DNA from: Phycisphaeraceae bacterium | GTDB lineage: Bacteria > Planctomycetota > Phycisphaerae > Phycisphaerales > UBA1924 | NCBI GenBank assembly: GCA_019636795.1 | Contig: JAHBWW010000001.1 | Span: forward strand, 186,001 to 250,000 | DNA length: 64,000 bases | Direction of reading: 5' to 3' | Shown: in pieces, positions 46,886 through 55,685 of the stretch | Numbering within the stretch: position 1 is the stretch's first letter | How the letters are laid out: each line of letters begins with the position of its first letter | Program-made: the position numbers and the translations under genes | The notes under the pieces: model-generated | Databases searched by the model: none | The model's input: the letters and a program-made list of their open reading frames with translations, nothing else | What the model was told of the DNA's origin: nothing

Positions 46886-47986
46886 ATGCCCAACCTGACG
46901 ATCAACGTCCGTGACGTGCTCGGTGCCGACGGCACCGCCCTGCTCGGCTACGAGAGCAAGACCATCAGCCGTTCGAGCCTGCACCTGCCGGGGCCGGACT
47001 TTGTCGATCGCTGCTTCGCGGCCACGGACCGCAACAACAATGTGCTGCGCAACTTTGCGCTGCTGATGAACTCCGGGCGCCTCGCGGGCACGGGCTATGT
47101 CTCGATTTTGCCCGTCGATCAGGGCGTCGAGCATTCGGGCGGCGCGAGCTTTGCGCCCAACCCCGAGTACTTCGACCCCGCGAAGATCTGCGACCTGGCG
47201 ATCGAGGGCGGGTGCAACGCGGTGGCCAGCACGTTCGGCGTGCTCGGCGCGGTCGCGCGCAGGTACGCCCACAAGATTCCCTTCCTGGTCAAGTTCAACC
47301 ACAACGAGATGCTCTCGTTCCCCAACACCTACGACCAGACGCCCTACGGCACCATCCGCCAGTGCTTCGAGATGGGCGCGGTCGCGGTGGGCGCGACGAT
47401 CTACTTCGGCTCGCCCGAGTCGCGGCGGCAGATTCAGGAAGTGGCCGAGATGTTCGCCGAGGCCCACGACTACGGCATGGTGACGGTGCTCTGGTGCTAC
47501 ACGCGCAGCGACGCGTTCAAGGTCGGCAGCACCGACTACCACGCCTCGGCCGATCTTTCCGGACAGGCCAACCACCTCGGCGCGACGATCCAGGCCGACA
47601 TCATCAAGCAGAAACTCCCGACCAACAACGGCGGGTACAAGGCCCTCAACGCCGGCAACTCGTCGTACGGCAAGTTCCGCACCGAGGTCTACACGAAACT
47701 CTCGGGCTCGGATGAAAGCGGCGGCGGCGGGCACCCGATCGACCTGTGCCGCTATCAGGTCATCAACAACTACATGGGCCGCGTGCCGCTGATCAACTCG
47801 GGCGGCGAGAGCAAGGGGGCCAGCGATCTGGTCGACGCGGTCAAGACCGCGGTCATCAACAAGCGCGCGGGCGGCATGGGCCTGATCTCGGGGCGCAAGG
47901 CGTTCCAGCGCCCGATGAAGGACGGGGCCGCCCTGCTCCACGCGATCCAGGATGTCTACCTCGATGCGGGCGTGACGGTGGCCTGA
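46886..47986 (+). CDS. fbaB: Class I fructose-bisphosphate aldolase (DhnA/FbaB type)
   Basis: A 366-residue Schiff-base aldolase of the archaeal/DhnA type: [38 protein letters not shown] and the C-terminal [11 protein letters not shown] candidate Schiff-base Lys is in the GLISGRKAF segment. It splits fructose-1,6-bisphosphate in glycolysis or makes it in gluconeogenesis. GAAGGA stands before the ATG. Divergent from pdxJ. Confidence 0.93.
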   Translation: MPNLTINVRDVLGADGTALLGYESKTISRSSLHLPGPDFVDRCFAATDRNNNVLRNFALLMNSGRLAGTGYVSILPVDQGVEHSGGASFAPNPEYFDPAKICDLAIEGGCNAVASTFGVLGAVARRYAHKIPFLVKFNHNEMLSFPNTYDQTPYGTIRQCFEMGAVAVGATIYFGSPESRRQIQEVAEMFAEAHDYGMVTVLWCYTRSDAFKVGSTDYHASADLSGQANHLGATIQADIIKQKLPTNNGGYKALNAGNSSYGKFRTEVYTKLSGSDESGGGGHPIDLCRYQVINNYMGRVPLINSGGESKGASDLVDAVKTAVINKRAGGMGLISGRKAFQRPMKDGAALLHAIQDVYLDAGVTVA

Positions 47987-48056
47987 GGCCGGGCCCCGCC
48001 CGTTCCCGCGCGCTCGGCGGGGGTGAGTTCGGATCGTGTGGGCAGGTTTGTTCGGG

Positions 48057-48203
48057 CCCGCAGGTCGCTTTTTGGCTCCCGAAGATCGATCTTGTGCCCT
48101 GGAATGTCGCTCTTCGGCTCTGGAAGATCGCTCTTCTACTCTGGAATGTCGCTCTTCTACTTTGGAATGTCGCTCTTGTGCTTTAGAAGATCGCTCTTCT
48201 GCA
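48057..48203 (+). repeat. 21-bp tandem repeat, seven units
   Basis: Seven contiguous 21-bp units (48057, 48078, 48099, 48120, 48141, 48162, 48183), consensus CTGGAAGATCGCTCTTCTACT. The first unit is degenerate, and bases 48204-48224 look like a decayed eighth. Each holds a near-palindrome around GAAGATCG(A/C)TCTT. Because 21 is divisible by 3, every frame on both strands reads a heptad-like peptide, but no frame has a convincing start or family. It lies 70 bases past the aldolase stop. No spacers are present, so it is not CRISPR. Confidence 0.85.
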
Positions 48204-48353
48204 GCCACAAATCGCGCAAGAACAGCCTCAAACCGCCCCGGCGCGCAGATAAACGCCACGGACCCGCGGTCCGTCACGCCATCCAGCGTCCGATGTCCCG
48301 CACGACCCGCAGCGGGCGTGTTCGGGTGTGATAAGAGTGATCGAGAGGGGAGA

Positions 48354-48388
48354 GGCACTGGGCACTAGGCACTAGGCATCTGGCAGTG
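48354..48388 (+). repeat. 7-bp tandem repeat, five units
   Basis: Five 7-bp units based on GGCACTA (48354 to 48388), the last two diverged. It lies in the 646-base gene-free stretch 47987-48632, 150 bases after the 21-bp array (21 is three times 7). No coding function is seen. Confidence 0.75.
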
Positions 48389-48453
48389 AACCAGCGGGGT
48401 CGATGGCTTGGCATCGTCCTCGGTGCCAGAGTCGGGAGCGTCTCGACGCTCGG

Positions 48454-48481
48454 CATCGAAGTCGCAGAGCCGACTTCGATG
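48454..48481. repeat. Inverted repeat, left flank of the nuclease/CFI-box pair
   Basis: A perfect 11-bp stem (CATCGAAGTCG / CGACTTCGATG) with a six-base loop and no T-run. Its core GAAGTCG / CGACTTC is the same as in the hairpin at 51034-51059. The remainder of 48482-48632 contains a direct repeat (CGAAGACGGTG twice) and then the ribosome-binding site of the nuclease gene. Confidence 0.8.
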
Positions 48482-48632
48482 GCACGGGGGAACTGAACTT
48501 TGATGCCACCCTGCCACCGGGCGAAGACGGTGCCCTTTCACGCTCGCTACGAAGACGGTGTAAGCATGCCGCCTGCCGGCGACGCTTCGCCTCACAACGT
48601 ATAGTCTTATCCTCATCTACTGGAGCGACTCA

Positions 48633-49565
48633 ATGAACGATGACAAGGGAACTTCGGGCGGCGATTGGCCACCGAACGACTTTGATCATTCCACGCCGGG
48701 TTCAAGTGCTCCGACCAATCCAATTCAAAACCCGGAGGATCTGCTTGGGGAAGCACTCCGGCTCATGAATGCGCGCCAACAGGAGTCCATTTTCTCCAAG
48801 GCGGCAGACGAAGCGATACGGCTCGGTGTGAAGCAAAGCGAAGGGGCCGTAGATCGAGACATGGTCGCGTCAAAAGTTGAAGCTGTCGCCGATGCGGTGC
48901 ACCGGCTGGGGAGCACCAGTACGGACGTTGAGATCCGAACGGAACATCGGTCACAGCACGGTTCCATCTACGTCACGGTGCGGAACGCTCCACCTCCCTT
49001 AGTTGCTCGTATCTCGCCGCGATTGGCTCCGATCCCTCGATGGGTCGCGAGTGTGGTGATCGCCGTTGCCACTTCGATCGGGCTTATCGGGGTTGGGATT
49101 TGGGCGACGGGCGGACGAAGCAGCGGTAATCCGTCGACTGTGGCACAATCGTCCCCGGCCCTGAATATAAGCAGGATCGCGGCGATCCAAGTCATTGACG
49201 GGGACACGCTCGTGGTGTCAGGTGTGGGCGGCACAGGGCTTGAGGAAAGGATCCGATTGTTGGCGATCGACACTCCCGAACGCGGACAGCGTTGGTATTC
49301 AGAGGCCGGGAACGCTCTCAGGGAACTTGTGGCCAACAGCCCCATCACTCTCGAATATGAGACGCCAGGGAAATTAGAACGCGACAAGTACGGGCGCGTA
49401 CTGGCGTACTTGATCGTGGACGGTCAAAACGTAAACGTCGAAATGGTTCGGCGAGGTTGGACCGCCCATGTGACGAAGTACGGGAGTAATCGTTTTGCCA
49501 ATGACTTTTCGGCGGCCGAGGGCGAAGCCCGCGCCGCTCAACGTGGCATTTGGTCGTCGCCTTGA
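48633..49565 (+). CDS. Membrane-anchored thermonuclease (SNase) with a duplicated N-terminal module
   Basis: A 310-residue protein: N-terminal linker (1-30), a module at 31-117 shared with the convergent gene, one membrane segment (about 137-159) and an exported staphylococcal nuclease-like domain (181-308). Active-site residues are intact: IDGDT (Asp189, Asp191), R208, D213 and E216 in RIRLLAIDTPE, and R255 in RDKYGRVLAY. It should cut DNA or RNA with calcium outside the membrane. GGAG stands before the ATG. GC content is lower than in neighbouring genes. Confidence 0.88.
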   Translation: MNDDKGTSGGDWPPNDFDHSTPGSSAPTNPIQNPEDLLGEALRLMNARQQESIFSKAADEAIRLGVKQSEGAVDRDMVASKVEAVADAVHRLGSTSTDVEIRTEHRSQHGSIYVTVRNAPPPLVARISPRLAPIPRWVASVVIAVATSIGLIGVGIWATGGRSSGNPSTVAQSSPALNISRIAAIQVIDGDTLVVSGVGGTGLEERIRLLAIDTPERGQRWYSEAGNALRELVANSPITLEYETPGKLERDKYGRVLAYLIVDGQNVNVEMVRRGWTAHVTKYGSNRFANDFSAAEGEARAAQRGIWSSP

Positions 49566-50917
49566 ACGTGATGCGTGGTGTCAAGCCAGATCGCTAGTTT
49601 CGCAAACGCGACTAGTGGAGCGAAGAACAGGCGTGTAGCCAGGCGAAGCACGGCTCGGTCCTCGATCATCCTCGCGTACGGCCGGCTATTGCGGTAGTAC
49701 CACGCGACAAAGGCTCGACCCGACGGCCGCACGCGCAAGCAGGTATCTCGGAATTCACGCAGCACCACAACAGTTGGATGGAACTCGTCGCCGTAACAGG
49801 CAGTTGCGACGAAGCACCCTCCGACTTGTTGCGAGAGAGACCTTTTCTTGCTCCTGACCGTAACCTGGACCGAGCCGTGCTCTGATCGGTGCTCTGCCTT
49901 AACCTCAAACTCAGTCCCGGCGTGCCCGAGTCTATTCGCGGCTTCGGCAGCACTGTCTACTTTGCTCGATGCCATCTCATGGTCAATCTTGCCCTCTTGT
50001 TGTTTCACCTGAAGTCGTAGCGCCTCGTCGGTAGCCTTACTGACGATCTCCTCTTGTTTCTGGGGCGACATACGGCGCAGAGCTTCTCCAAGCAAGTCGT
50101 TGGGGTTCTGAATTGGAGCCAAGTCCCGTGTTGGATGGTTGCCCTGCGGACGCGCGAGTTGGCCGGGCTTCTCGCCTTCTGGGGGAACTTGGCCGTTGCT
50201 CATTGCAGATCTCCTTGCAGTCGGGGGGGCGTGCTGGCTGACATGAATATACACGGTCGCCGCGGGCAGACGGACCGTCCGTGTGCCCGAAACCGACTTG
50301 TCCTGGTGCATTTCGGCAATCGAAAGCAACTGCCTCAATTCGGATTCAAGTGTCTGGACTGCAATCTCGCCTTTCCGCTTGTCGATTTGTTCCAGAAGCG
50401 CTTGCGCGGCAACTCCGTCGTCCGCGGCCAGCCATTCAAGCCGGTCCGCGACGGAGGGCGGAATCTCCTGTTCTCCAACTGCGTCAATCGCGGCCATGAC
50501 CGCTTCGATGGCTGCGTCAAGCCCGCCTTCGGGCGAGATTGTGACGTCGAGCGTCGTCTTCGATCGGAACTTGAACCACAGTTTCTCGATCAGTTCGTAT
50601 TTCTGGTCGAAGGTCAGGAAAGCCGGGACGATGCGCACTAACCGATCACTGATTTCGCCGCCCATTTGGACCCTGCCAGACCGCCACTCCTCGAATGTCA
50701 TTTCAGCATACTTGCGCTTACCCGACCCGTACTCTTTCTCGTAGCGGTTGAACACCATTTTGAGCGTGAAGCTATCCATCGCAAAGAACATGCGGCGCAC
50801 GTCGTGATCGATTCCACCGTACAGGCGAGAAACTTGCATACGGTGCGAAGGCGTGAAACCACCCCGCGGCGAGGCACGGTAACGGCGGCGTCGGTATCCC
50901 CGGCGGTAGTACCTCAT
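49538..50917 (-). CDS. CFI-box protein with duplicated module; possibly two translation products
   Basis: A 459-residue frame. Residues 1-238 are an unfamiliar domain starting with an Arg-rich head (RRGYRRRRYR). From residue 239 (MSNGQVPPEG) begins a 221-residue part: linker, the module shared with the nuclease gene, and a C-terminal CFI-box (GGCFVATACYGDEF, LREFRDTCL, YYRNSRPYARMI, then a hydrophobic tail), a C-terminal region known in several bacterial surface proteins. A strong internal start is at 50203. The start at 50917 has no ribosome-binding site. Overlaps the nuclease gene end by 28 bases. Confidence 0.72.
   Translation of the reverse strand: MRYYRRGYRRRRYRASPRGGFTPSHRMQVSRLYGGIDHDVRRMFFAMDSFTLKMVFNRYEKEYGSGKRKYAEMTFEEWRSGRVQMGGEISDRLVRIVPAFLTFDQKYELIEKLWFKFRSKTTLDVTISPEGGLDAAIEAVMAAIDAVGEQEIPPSVADRLEWLAADDGVAAQALLEQIDKRKGEIAVQTLESELRQLLSIAEMHQDKSVSGTRTVRLPAATVYIHVSQHAPPTARRSAMSNGQVPPEGEKPGQLARPQGNHPTRDLAPIQNPNDLLGEALRRMSPQKQEEIVSKATDEALRLQVKQQEGKIDHEMASSKVDSAAEAANRLGHAGTEFEVKAEHRSEHGSVQVTVRSKKRSLSQQVGGCFVATACYGDEFHPTVVVLREFRDTCLRVRPSGRAFVAWYYRNSRPYARMIEDRAVLRLATRLFFAPLVAFAKLAIWLDTTHHVQGDDQMPR
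50201..50217 (-). promoter_or_regulatory. Internal ribosome-binding site and start of the CFI-box half
   Basis: On the minus strand, AAGGAG lies eight bases before an ATG that starts MSNGQVPPEG, in frame within the longer open frame. From this ATG the residue numbering of the shared module is identical to that of the neighbouring nuclease (31-117 in both), which argues that this is a true start. Confidence 0.7.
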
Positions 50918-51033
50918 CGAAAATTACTCAGGCATGCGCAAACCCTTCGCGTGCGATTGTACAGCGCAATTATGTAAATATCCCCTAATTGGCGGGGGTG
51001 GGCAGGGCAGCATCAAAGTCCCTGCATCCGTGC

Positions 51034-51059
51034 CACTGAAGTCGTTTTCGACTTCAGTG
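51034..51059. repeat. Inverted repeat, right flank of the nuclease/CFI-box pair
   Basis: A perfect 11-bp stem (CACTGAAGTCG / CGACTTCAGTG) with a TTTT loop, between the CFI-box gene start and the end of the amidohydrolase gene. Its GAAGTCG / CGACTTC core matches the hairpin at 48454-48481. It lacks a terminal T-run, so it is not a classic terminator. I see no gene in 50918-51170. Confidence 0.8.
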
Positions 51060-51170
51060 TTCTTCGTCCGCTGCTTTGCGGTGGCCCGGACCTTCGGGCT
51101 GCGGAGGCTTGCGCGAGGGGGCAGGAAGGGTGTGAGCCCAACGATCCGGCGTCCTGGGCTTGCGTTGCGT

Positions 51171-54100
51171 TTATTGATCGAGCAGATGAATCAGCCTCGC
51201 TTCGTGATCGATCAGGTCGCAGCCGCACTCGTTGTTGTGCGAGAGGATGCCTCGGCGGGCGCGATCGATCAGGTCGCCCAGGTCGTGGGTGTGCTCGTCG
51301 TGCGCGCACAGTTCGGGTTCACCGGTGGGTTGATCGGAATCTTTGTGCTGTTCGTTGTCCTTCTCTTTGTCCCCCTCGTTGTCCCTCTCTTTGTGGTCGC
51401 TTGCTCTGGGCCTGGGCGCTTCGAGGGCAAGCTGGAGGAGGCGGTGGCGCTCGGCGCGGATGCGCTCGCGGTGCTGGCGATCGCGCTCGAGCGAGTAATA
51501 CTCGCGGCCGTCGATCCAGGTGGCTTCGCAGCGCGAGAGACTTGAGAGCGGGCTCCCGGACCAGATGACAAAGTCCGCGTCCTTGCCGGCTTCGAGCGAC
51601 CCGACGCGGTCGGCGATGCCGAGCTGGATCGCGGGGTTGATGGTGACGAACGCCAGCGCGTCGTGGGGCGCGATGTGTCCGTCGCCATACTTGACAGCCT
51701 TGGCGGCCTCGCCGTTCATCCGGCGTGCGAGTTCGTCGGAGTCGGAGTTGTAACTGGTCAGCACACCGACGCGGGTTTGAAGCGGTCCAGCGTAGGGAAT
51801 CGCATCCTGCACCTCGACCTTGTAGGCCCACCAGTCGCTGAAGAGGCTGGCGCCGATCGCGTGCTGGCGCACGGCCTCGGCCACCTTGTAGACTTCCAGC
51901 CCGTGCTGGAAGGTGCCGACGGTGAATCCGAACTCCTCGGCCACGCGACACAACATCAGAATCTCATCCTGGCGATAACTGTGGCAGTGCACAAGCCGCT
52001 CGCCCGCGAGAATCTCGGCGAGCGTCTCGAGCTCGAGATCCCGGCGCGGACGGGGCAGGGCTGCGATGCGCCGGTCCTGCTCTTCGACCGGGATGCGCAG
52101 CATGCGGATGCGGTCGATCTGCTGCTGATATCGGGCCGGGGCTGCTGCGTACTCCTGAGCGGCGAAGAACCGATCACGAATGATGGTCTCGACGCCCATG
52201 CGCGTCTGCGGGTAGCGTGTGGTGAAGCGGTCTCCCCAGTTGGACTGCTTGACGTTTTCGCCGAGCGCGAACTTGATGCCGGGTTTTGCATCTTCGAAAA
52301 ACATATCCTGCGGGCGCAGCGCGCCCCAGCGCACTTTGACGATCTGGCTCTGCCCGCCGATGGGGTTGGCCGAGCCGTGGAGCAGATTGGCGGTGGTGAC
52401 CCCGCCGGCGAGCTGGCGATACCAGTTGATGTTGCCGGGGTCGAGCGCGTCGCCGATGCGACATTCAGCCGTCACCGCCTGCCCTGCTTCATTGACTCCG
52501 AGTCGGAACAGCCCGGTGTGGCTGTGGGCGTCAATCAGGCCGGGCGTGATGTGTCGTCCGCCCGCGTCGAGCGAAGCGGTGCCTGCGGGAAGACTGATGG
52601 CTTCGAGCCCGCCCGCGCCAACCGCGACGATGCGCCCGTCAGAGACAATCATGTGCCCATTTTCGATGATGCCGTCGGGGCCCTGGGTCCAGATCGTTGC
52701 GTTGTGAAGAACGATGGTTTGTTGGGCAGGCGCTTCGGGCATTGCGTAGGGCCCGAACGGAACGCCGCCTAGGTCGTCCGGCGCGCGATGGATCTCCGGC
52801 TTCTTCGCGGCGCGTGTGCGAGGTGCACCCGACGGCTCGGTTGCTTGCTTGTCGCTCTCGGCCGGTGCCGCCTCGCCCGCCTCGACGGGGGCGGCCTGCT
52901 CGGTGCGCATCGCCGTCCACTGAAAGGTCTGACCAAAAGGAGCGATCCCGGTGCCAGCAAGCCGATCGCCGACAAGCACGCCGGACACAACATAGGTCAC
53001 CTGATCGTCGTCCTCGTCGTCAATGAGGAAGCTGATCGCGGGAAGGTCGATGACGACCTTGCGGGCCTTGTTGCGAGCATCGCCCTCGATCATCTCGATG
53101 GTTGTGCCCTTGACGATCATCTGCATTTCGAACCCATCACCGGTACGAATGTTCCACATGCCATCGAGCACGTCCTGCTTGCGGTCGGCAATGTGGTGGG
53201 AGTGACCTTCAACCCAGACGCTGAGGATTCTGGTTTTCTCATCGAACAGGCGGCCGTCAGTCACCACAAGACTCGCCAGCTTTCCGGCTTCGAGTGTGCC
53301 CAGGCGATCGTCCACGCCGAGAATCGCAGCGGGGATCGTGGTCAGCATCGCCAGCGCCCGGTCTTCGGAGAGCCCGGCTTCGATCGCGCGGCGGACGTTG
53401 TCGCGAAACTTCTGACCCTCGGGCAGTTTGCTGCTGGTCAACGCGACGGTGACCCCCGCGTCGGCCAGACGCCTCGGGTTCGTCGGTGCCTGTTCCCAGT
53501 GCATGAGGTCTGAAAGATCGATGCCCTCGGCCGCCGAGACGCTTGACACATCCGGAGCCGCCGGGAATCGCAGCGGCACGATCATCGTGTGCCCGTCAGC
53601 CGCGATCGCGTCGAGCCGGCGGAATTCAGTCCCGCTTCCGATGATGACAGTCCTGGCAACGTCGAGCCCGAACTCGCGGCTGATGGTCCCGGCGAGCAGG
53701 GCTTCGAGTTCGACGTTCGTGTCAAACCACAGCGGCGTCGCCTCAGGCTTGAGCGAATCGAGAAAACCCGCTGGCGTGCTGGCGGACTGCGCGTGTTGAT
53801 GCTCGGCATCGAGCAACACCTGCCGCACGAGTGCGACAGCACCCATGTGTGACGTGGGGTACGCGCGTTCGCCGCGCGTTGTCTCGAAAGCAACCATCTG
53901 AAACACATTGGCGGCGTAGGTTGTGGGGCGGTCCTTGCTGGTGTCGGCGGGGGCGTCGGCCGTGCTCACGACGGCGCCTCGGCCGCGGAAGATGCCGCCC
54001 CTGGGGCTCAGCGCCGCAGACACGAATCCGTTGTTTCGCAGAGTGCGCCGCGCGGCGGCATCGAGCCCGGGACCATCAATCACGCTGCGCTCGGGTATGA

Positions 54101-54464
54101 CCAGAGTGCTCCAGTGCCGTCCGGCGCGCCCCTCTGCGAGCGTGCCCGCGTCCACTTCGAAGAACGGCTCGATCAGGCCCGGGTAGATATGCAGCCCGGA
54201 CAGATCAACGACCTGCCAGCCACTGGTCGCGAGCGCCGCGGCATCGGGTTCGACACTGATGGTCTTGATGCGGCCTTGCTCGATGAAGAGTGTCGAGCCG
54301 GTGATGACTTCGCCGGGGCGAGCGTGGATCGTGGCGCCGGTCATCGCGAAGCGCATCGGCTCGGCGTGACGAACCCCATTGGCGGGCTCAGCGGTCGGAG
54401 CGTTTGAGGTGGGTTGAAGGCTCGATGCAGCGAGCACGATGGCCAGAGTGATGGTCTCGATCAT
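51171..54464 (-). CDS. Exported double amidohydrolase, N-terminal copy degenerate
   Basis: A 1097-residue protein with a signal peptide (about 1-20) and two amidohydrolase-type halves. The first (about 35-480) has PGLIEPFFEVDAG where metal binding needs PGLIDxHxH, so it lacks the His pair. The second (about 595-1010) has DAHSHTG, VHCHSYR, TFQHGLEVYK and a composite-sandwich ending (GSLEAGKDADFVIW), so it may be active. The C-terminal tail is charged and low in complexity (DHKERDNEGDKEKD), then Cys- and His-rich. Substrate unknown. Confidence 0.82.
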   Translation of the reverse strand: MIETITLAIVLAASSLQPTSNAPTAEPANGVRHAEPMRFAMTGATIHARPGEVITGSTLFIEQGRIKTISVEPDAAALATSGWQVVDLSGLHIYPGLIEPFFEVDAGTLAEGRAGRHWSTLVIPERSVIDGPGLDAAARRTLRNNGFVSAALSPRGGIFRGRGAVVSTADAPADTSKDRPTTYAANVFQMVAFETTRGERAYPTSHMGAVALVRQVLLDAEHQHAQSASTPAGFLDSLKPEATPLWFDTNVELEALLAGTISREFGLDVARTVIIGSGTEFRRLDAIAADGHTMIVPLRFPAAPDVSSVSAAEGIDLSDLMHWEQAPTNPRRLADAGVTVALTSSKLPEGQKFRDNVRRAIEAGLSEDRALAMLTTIPAAILGVDDRLGTLEAGKLASLVVTDGRLFDEKTRILSVWVEGHSHHIADRKQDVLDGMWNIRTGDGFEMQMIVKGTTIEMIEGDARNKARKVVIDLPAISFLIDDEDDDQVTYVVSGVLVGDRLAGTGIAPFGQTFQWTAMRTEQAAPVEAGEAAPAESDKQATEPSGAPRTRAAKKPEIHRAPDDLGGVPFGPYAMPEAPAQQTIVLHNATIWTQGPDGIIENGHMIVSDGRIVAVGAGGLEAISLPAGTASLDAGGRHITPGLIDAHSHTGLFRLGVNEAGQAVTAECRIGDALDPGNINWYRQLAGGVTTANLLHGSANPIGGQSQIVKVRWGALRPQDMFFEDAKPGIKFALGENVKQSNWGDRFTTRYPQTRMGVETIIRDRFFAAQEYAAAPARYQQQIDRIRMLRIPVEEQDRRIAALPRPRRDLELETLAEILAGERLVHCHSYRQDEILMLCRVAEEFGFTVGTFQHGLEVYKVAEAVRQHAIGASLFSDWWAYKVEVQDAIPYAGPLQTRVGVLTSYNSDSDELARRMNGEAAKAVKYGDGHIAPHDALAFVTINPAIQLGIADRVGSLEAGKDADFVIWSGSPLSSLSRCEATWIDGREYYSLERDRQHRERIRAERHRLLQLALEAPRPRASDHKERDNEGDKEKDNEQHKDSDQPTGEPELCAHDEHTHDLGDLIDRARRGILSHNNECGCDLIDHEARLIHLLDQ

Positions 54465-54506
54465 GCCTCCATCGTAGAAACGCCCAGCCTCGCGCGTCCT
54501 GATGCC

Positions 54507-55598
54507 TCAGGATCCCCTTGGCTTCTGGCTTGTCATCCGCAGTTTCAAGAGTTCATCGAACGGGCCCTGGATGACGATCTCGTCTCCGGGCTGGAGTCTG
54601 GTATCGGTTGCGGGAAAGAGCTTTCGCCCGCCGCGCTCAGGCGCGTGTTCAACGACCGCGACCTCGTGCGTGTCGAGCAGCGCGCCGACGCTCAGGCCGG
54701 CAACCGGGCCGCCAGCCGTTACTTTCCACCGCTTCATGACGATCAGGCGGTCATCGACCACCACGCTGTTGATGACATCAGGCTCGATCGCGGCGGTGGC
54801 AAACGCGGGCGCGCTGATGGCTGATTGCGACATGGCGGGGCGAATATCGAATCCCTCTGCCACCTTGTCGGCCATGTTCTGGTCGAACATCCGCATCACG
54901 ACTCGCACAGTGGGCGCGAACTTGCGCGCATCAAGGGCAATCTCCAGATTCGCAAGATCGTTGGTTGTGGCCAGAATGAGGCTTCGGGCCTGTTTGATGT
55001 TTGCTTCTTCGAGGATCGACTCGCGCCGCGCATCACCGATCATCAGGGGCGAGCCGTCGCGACGGACGTCTTCGAGAAACTGGTTCTTTTCATCACGCTC
55101 AATGACCACGACTTGCACCCCGAGCTTGCGCAGCAGCAGAAACGTGCGATAGCCCAGCCGCCCAAGTCCGACGAGCACGACGTGATCTTCCATCGCTTTG
55201 CACATCGCCCGACACCATTCCCTTTCATTCCGGCGCCGATCGCGCAGCATCAGCGCCAGTTCGATCATTCCTTCAAGCACAACCGTCAGCCCCAGCGCGG
55301 GAAACAGGAAGAACAGCACAGCCAGCACCGAACTGCTCGGAAACTCCTGTGGCGGCTCGCCGAAGAGCAGGCTCCACGAGTAATAGGTCGCTTCGAGCGG
55401 CGACAATCCCGCCTCGGGCTGAAGCATGCGGAACAACAACCCGCCGGCCGCCAGCACAAGAACAAGAATCAGAATCCGATACCGAAGCGTGTGAATGACC
55501 GTCCGCACAAAGCACCACTCACGCCACAGGTGCCAGCGCAGCGGCGCGTGGGGCTTGATGCGAGTCTTGAGTCGATCGATGTTGAGTCGAACCTGCAT
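54507..55598 (-). CDS. Two-membrane-segment channel-like protein with TrkA/RCK domains
   Basis: A 363-residue protein: membrane segments at about 40-58 and 90-115, a TrkA_N Rossmann domain (about 138-255, VVLVGLGRLGYRTFLLL and ERDEKNQFLED) and a TrkA_C domain (about 275-355, GPVAGLSVGALL). The layout is that of a potassium channel regulated by nucleotide, but the usual TVGYG selectivity filter is absent; the pore loop reads YYSWSLLFGEPPQEFP. It lies in line with dnaB (87 bases) and the amidohydrolase (42 bases). Confidence 0.85.
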   Translation of the reverse strand: MQVRLNIDRLKTRIKPHAPLRWHLWREWCFVRTVIHTLRYRILILVLVLAAGGLLFRMLQPEAGLSPLEATYYSWSLLFGEPPQEFPSSSVLAVLFFLFPALGLTVVLEGMIELALMLRDRRRNEREWCRAMCKAMEDHVVLVGLGRLGYRTFLLLRKLGVQVVVIERDEKNQFLEDVRRDGSPLMIGDARRESILEEANIKQARSLILATTNDLANLEIALDARKFAPTVRVVMRMFDQNMADKVAEGFDIRPAMSQSAISAPAFATAAIEPDVINSVVVDDRLIVMKRWKVTAGGPVAGLSVGALLDTHEVAVVEHAPERGGRKLFPATDTRLQPGDEIVIQGPFDELLKLRMTSQKPRGS

Positions 55599-55685
55599 GC
55601 AGACTTCCCGAATCGTTCCAGTAGCCTACCACGCAAGCGCTCCAGGCACAAACGCCGGGAGCGACGGGTCGAGGATGGATCCGTA

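Noticed and set aside
48057-48203. CRISPR array
   Set aside because: The 21-bp units are contiguous with no spacers, and no cas genes are present.
46796-48358. Long minus-strand frame over the aldolase gene and 21-bp repeats
   Set aside because: It is a shadow of the aldolase gene; it has no ribosome-binding site and no family match, and its repeat part only mirrors the DNA repeat.
48036-48368. Plus-strand frame reading the 21-bp repeat as a heptad peptide
   Set aside because: GTG start without a ribosome-binding site, and the peptide follows from the repeat length. It cannot be excluded, but nothing supports it.
48633-50917. Prophage or insertion sequence
   Set aside because: No transposase, integrase or phage structural gene is present; only lower GC and flanking hairpins hint at transfer.
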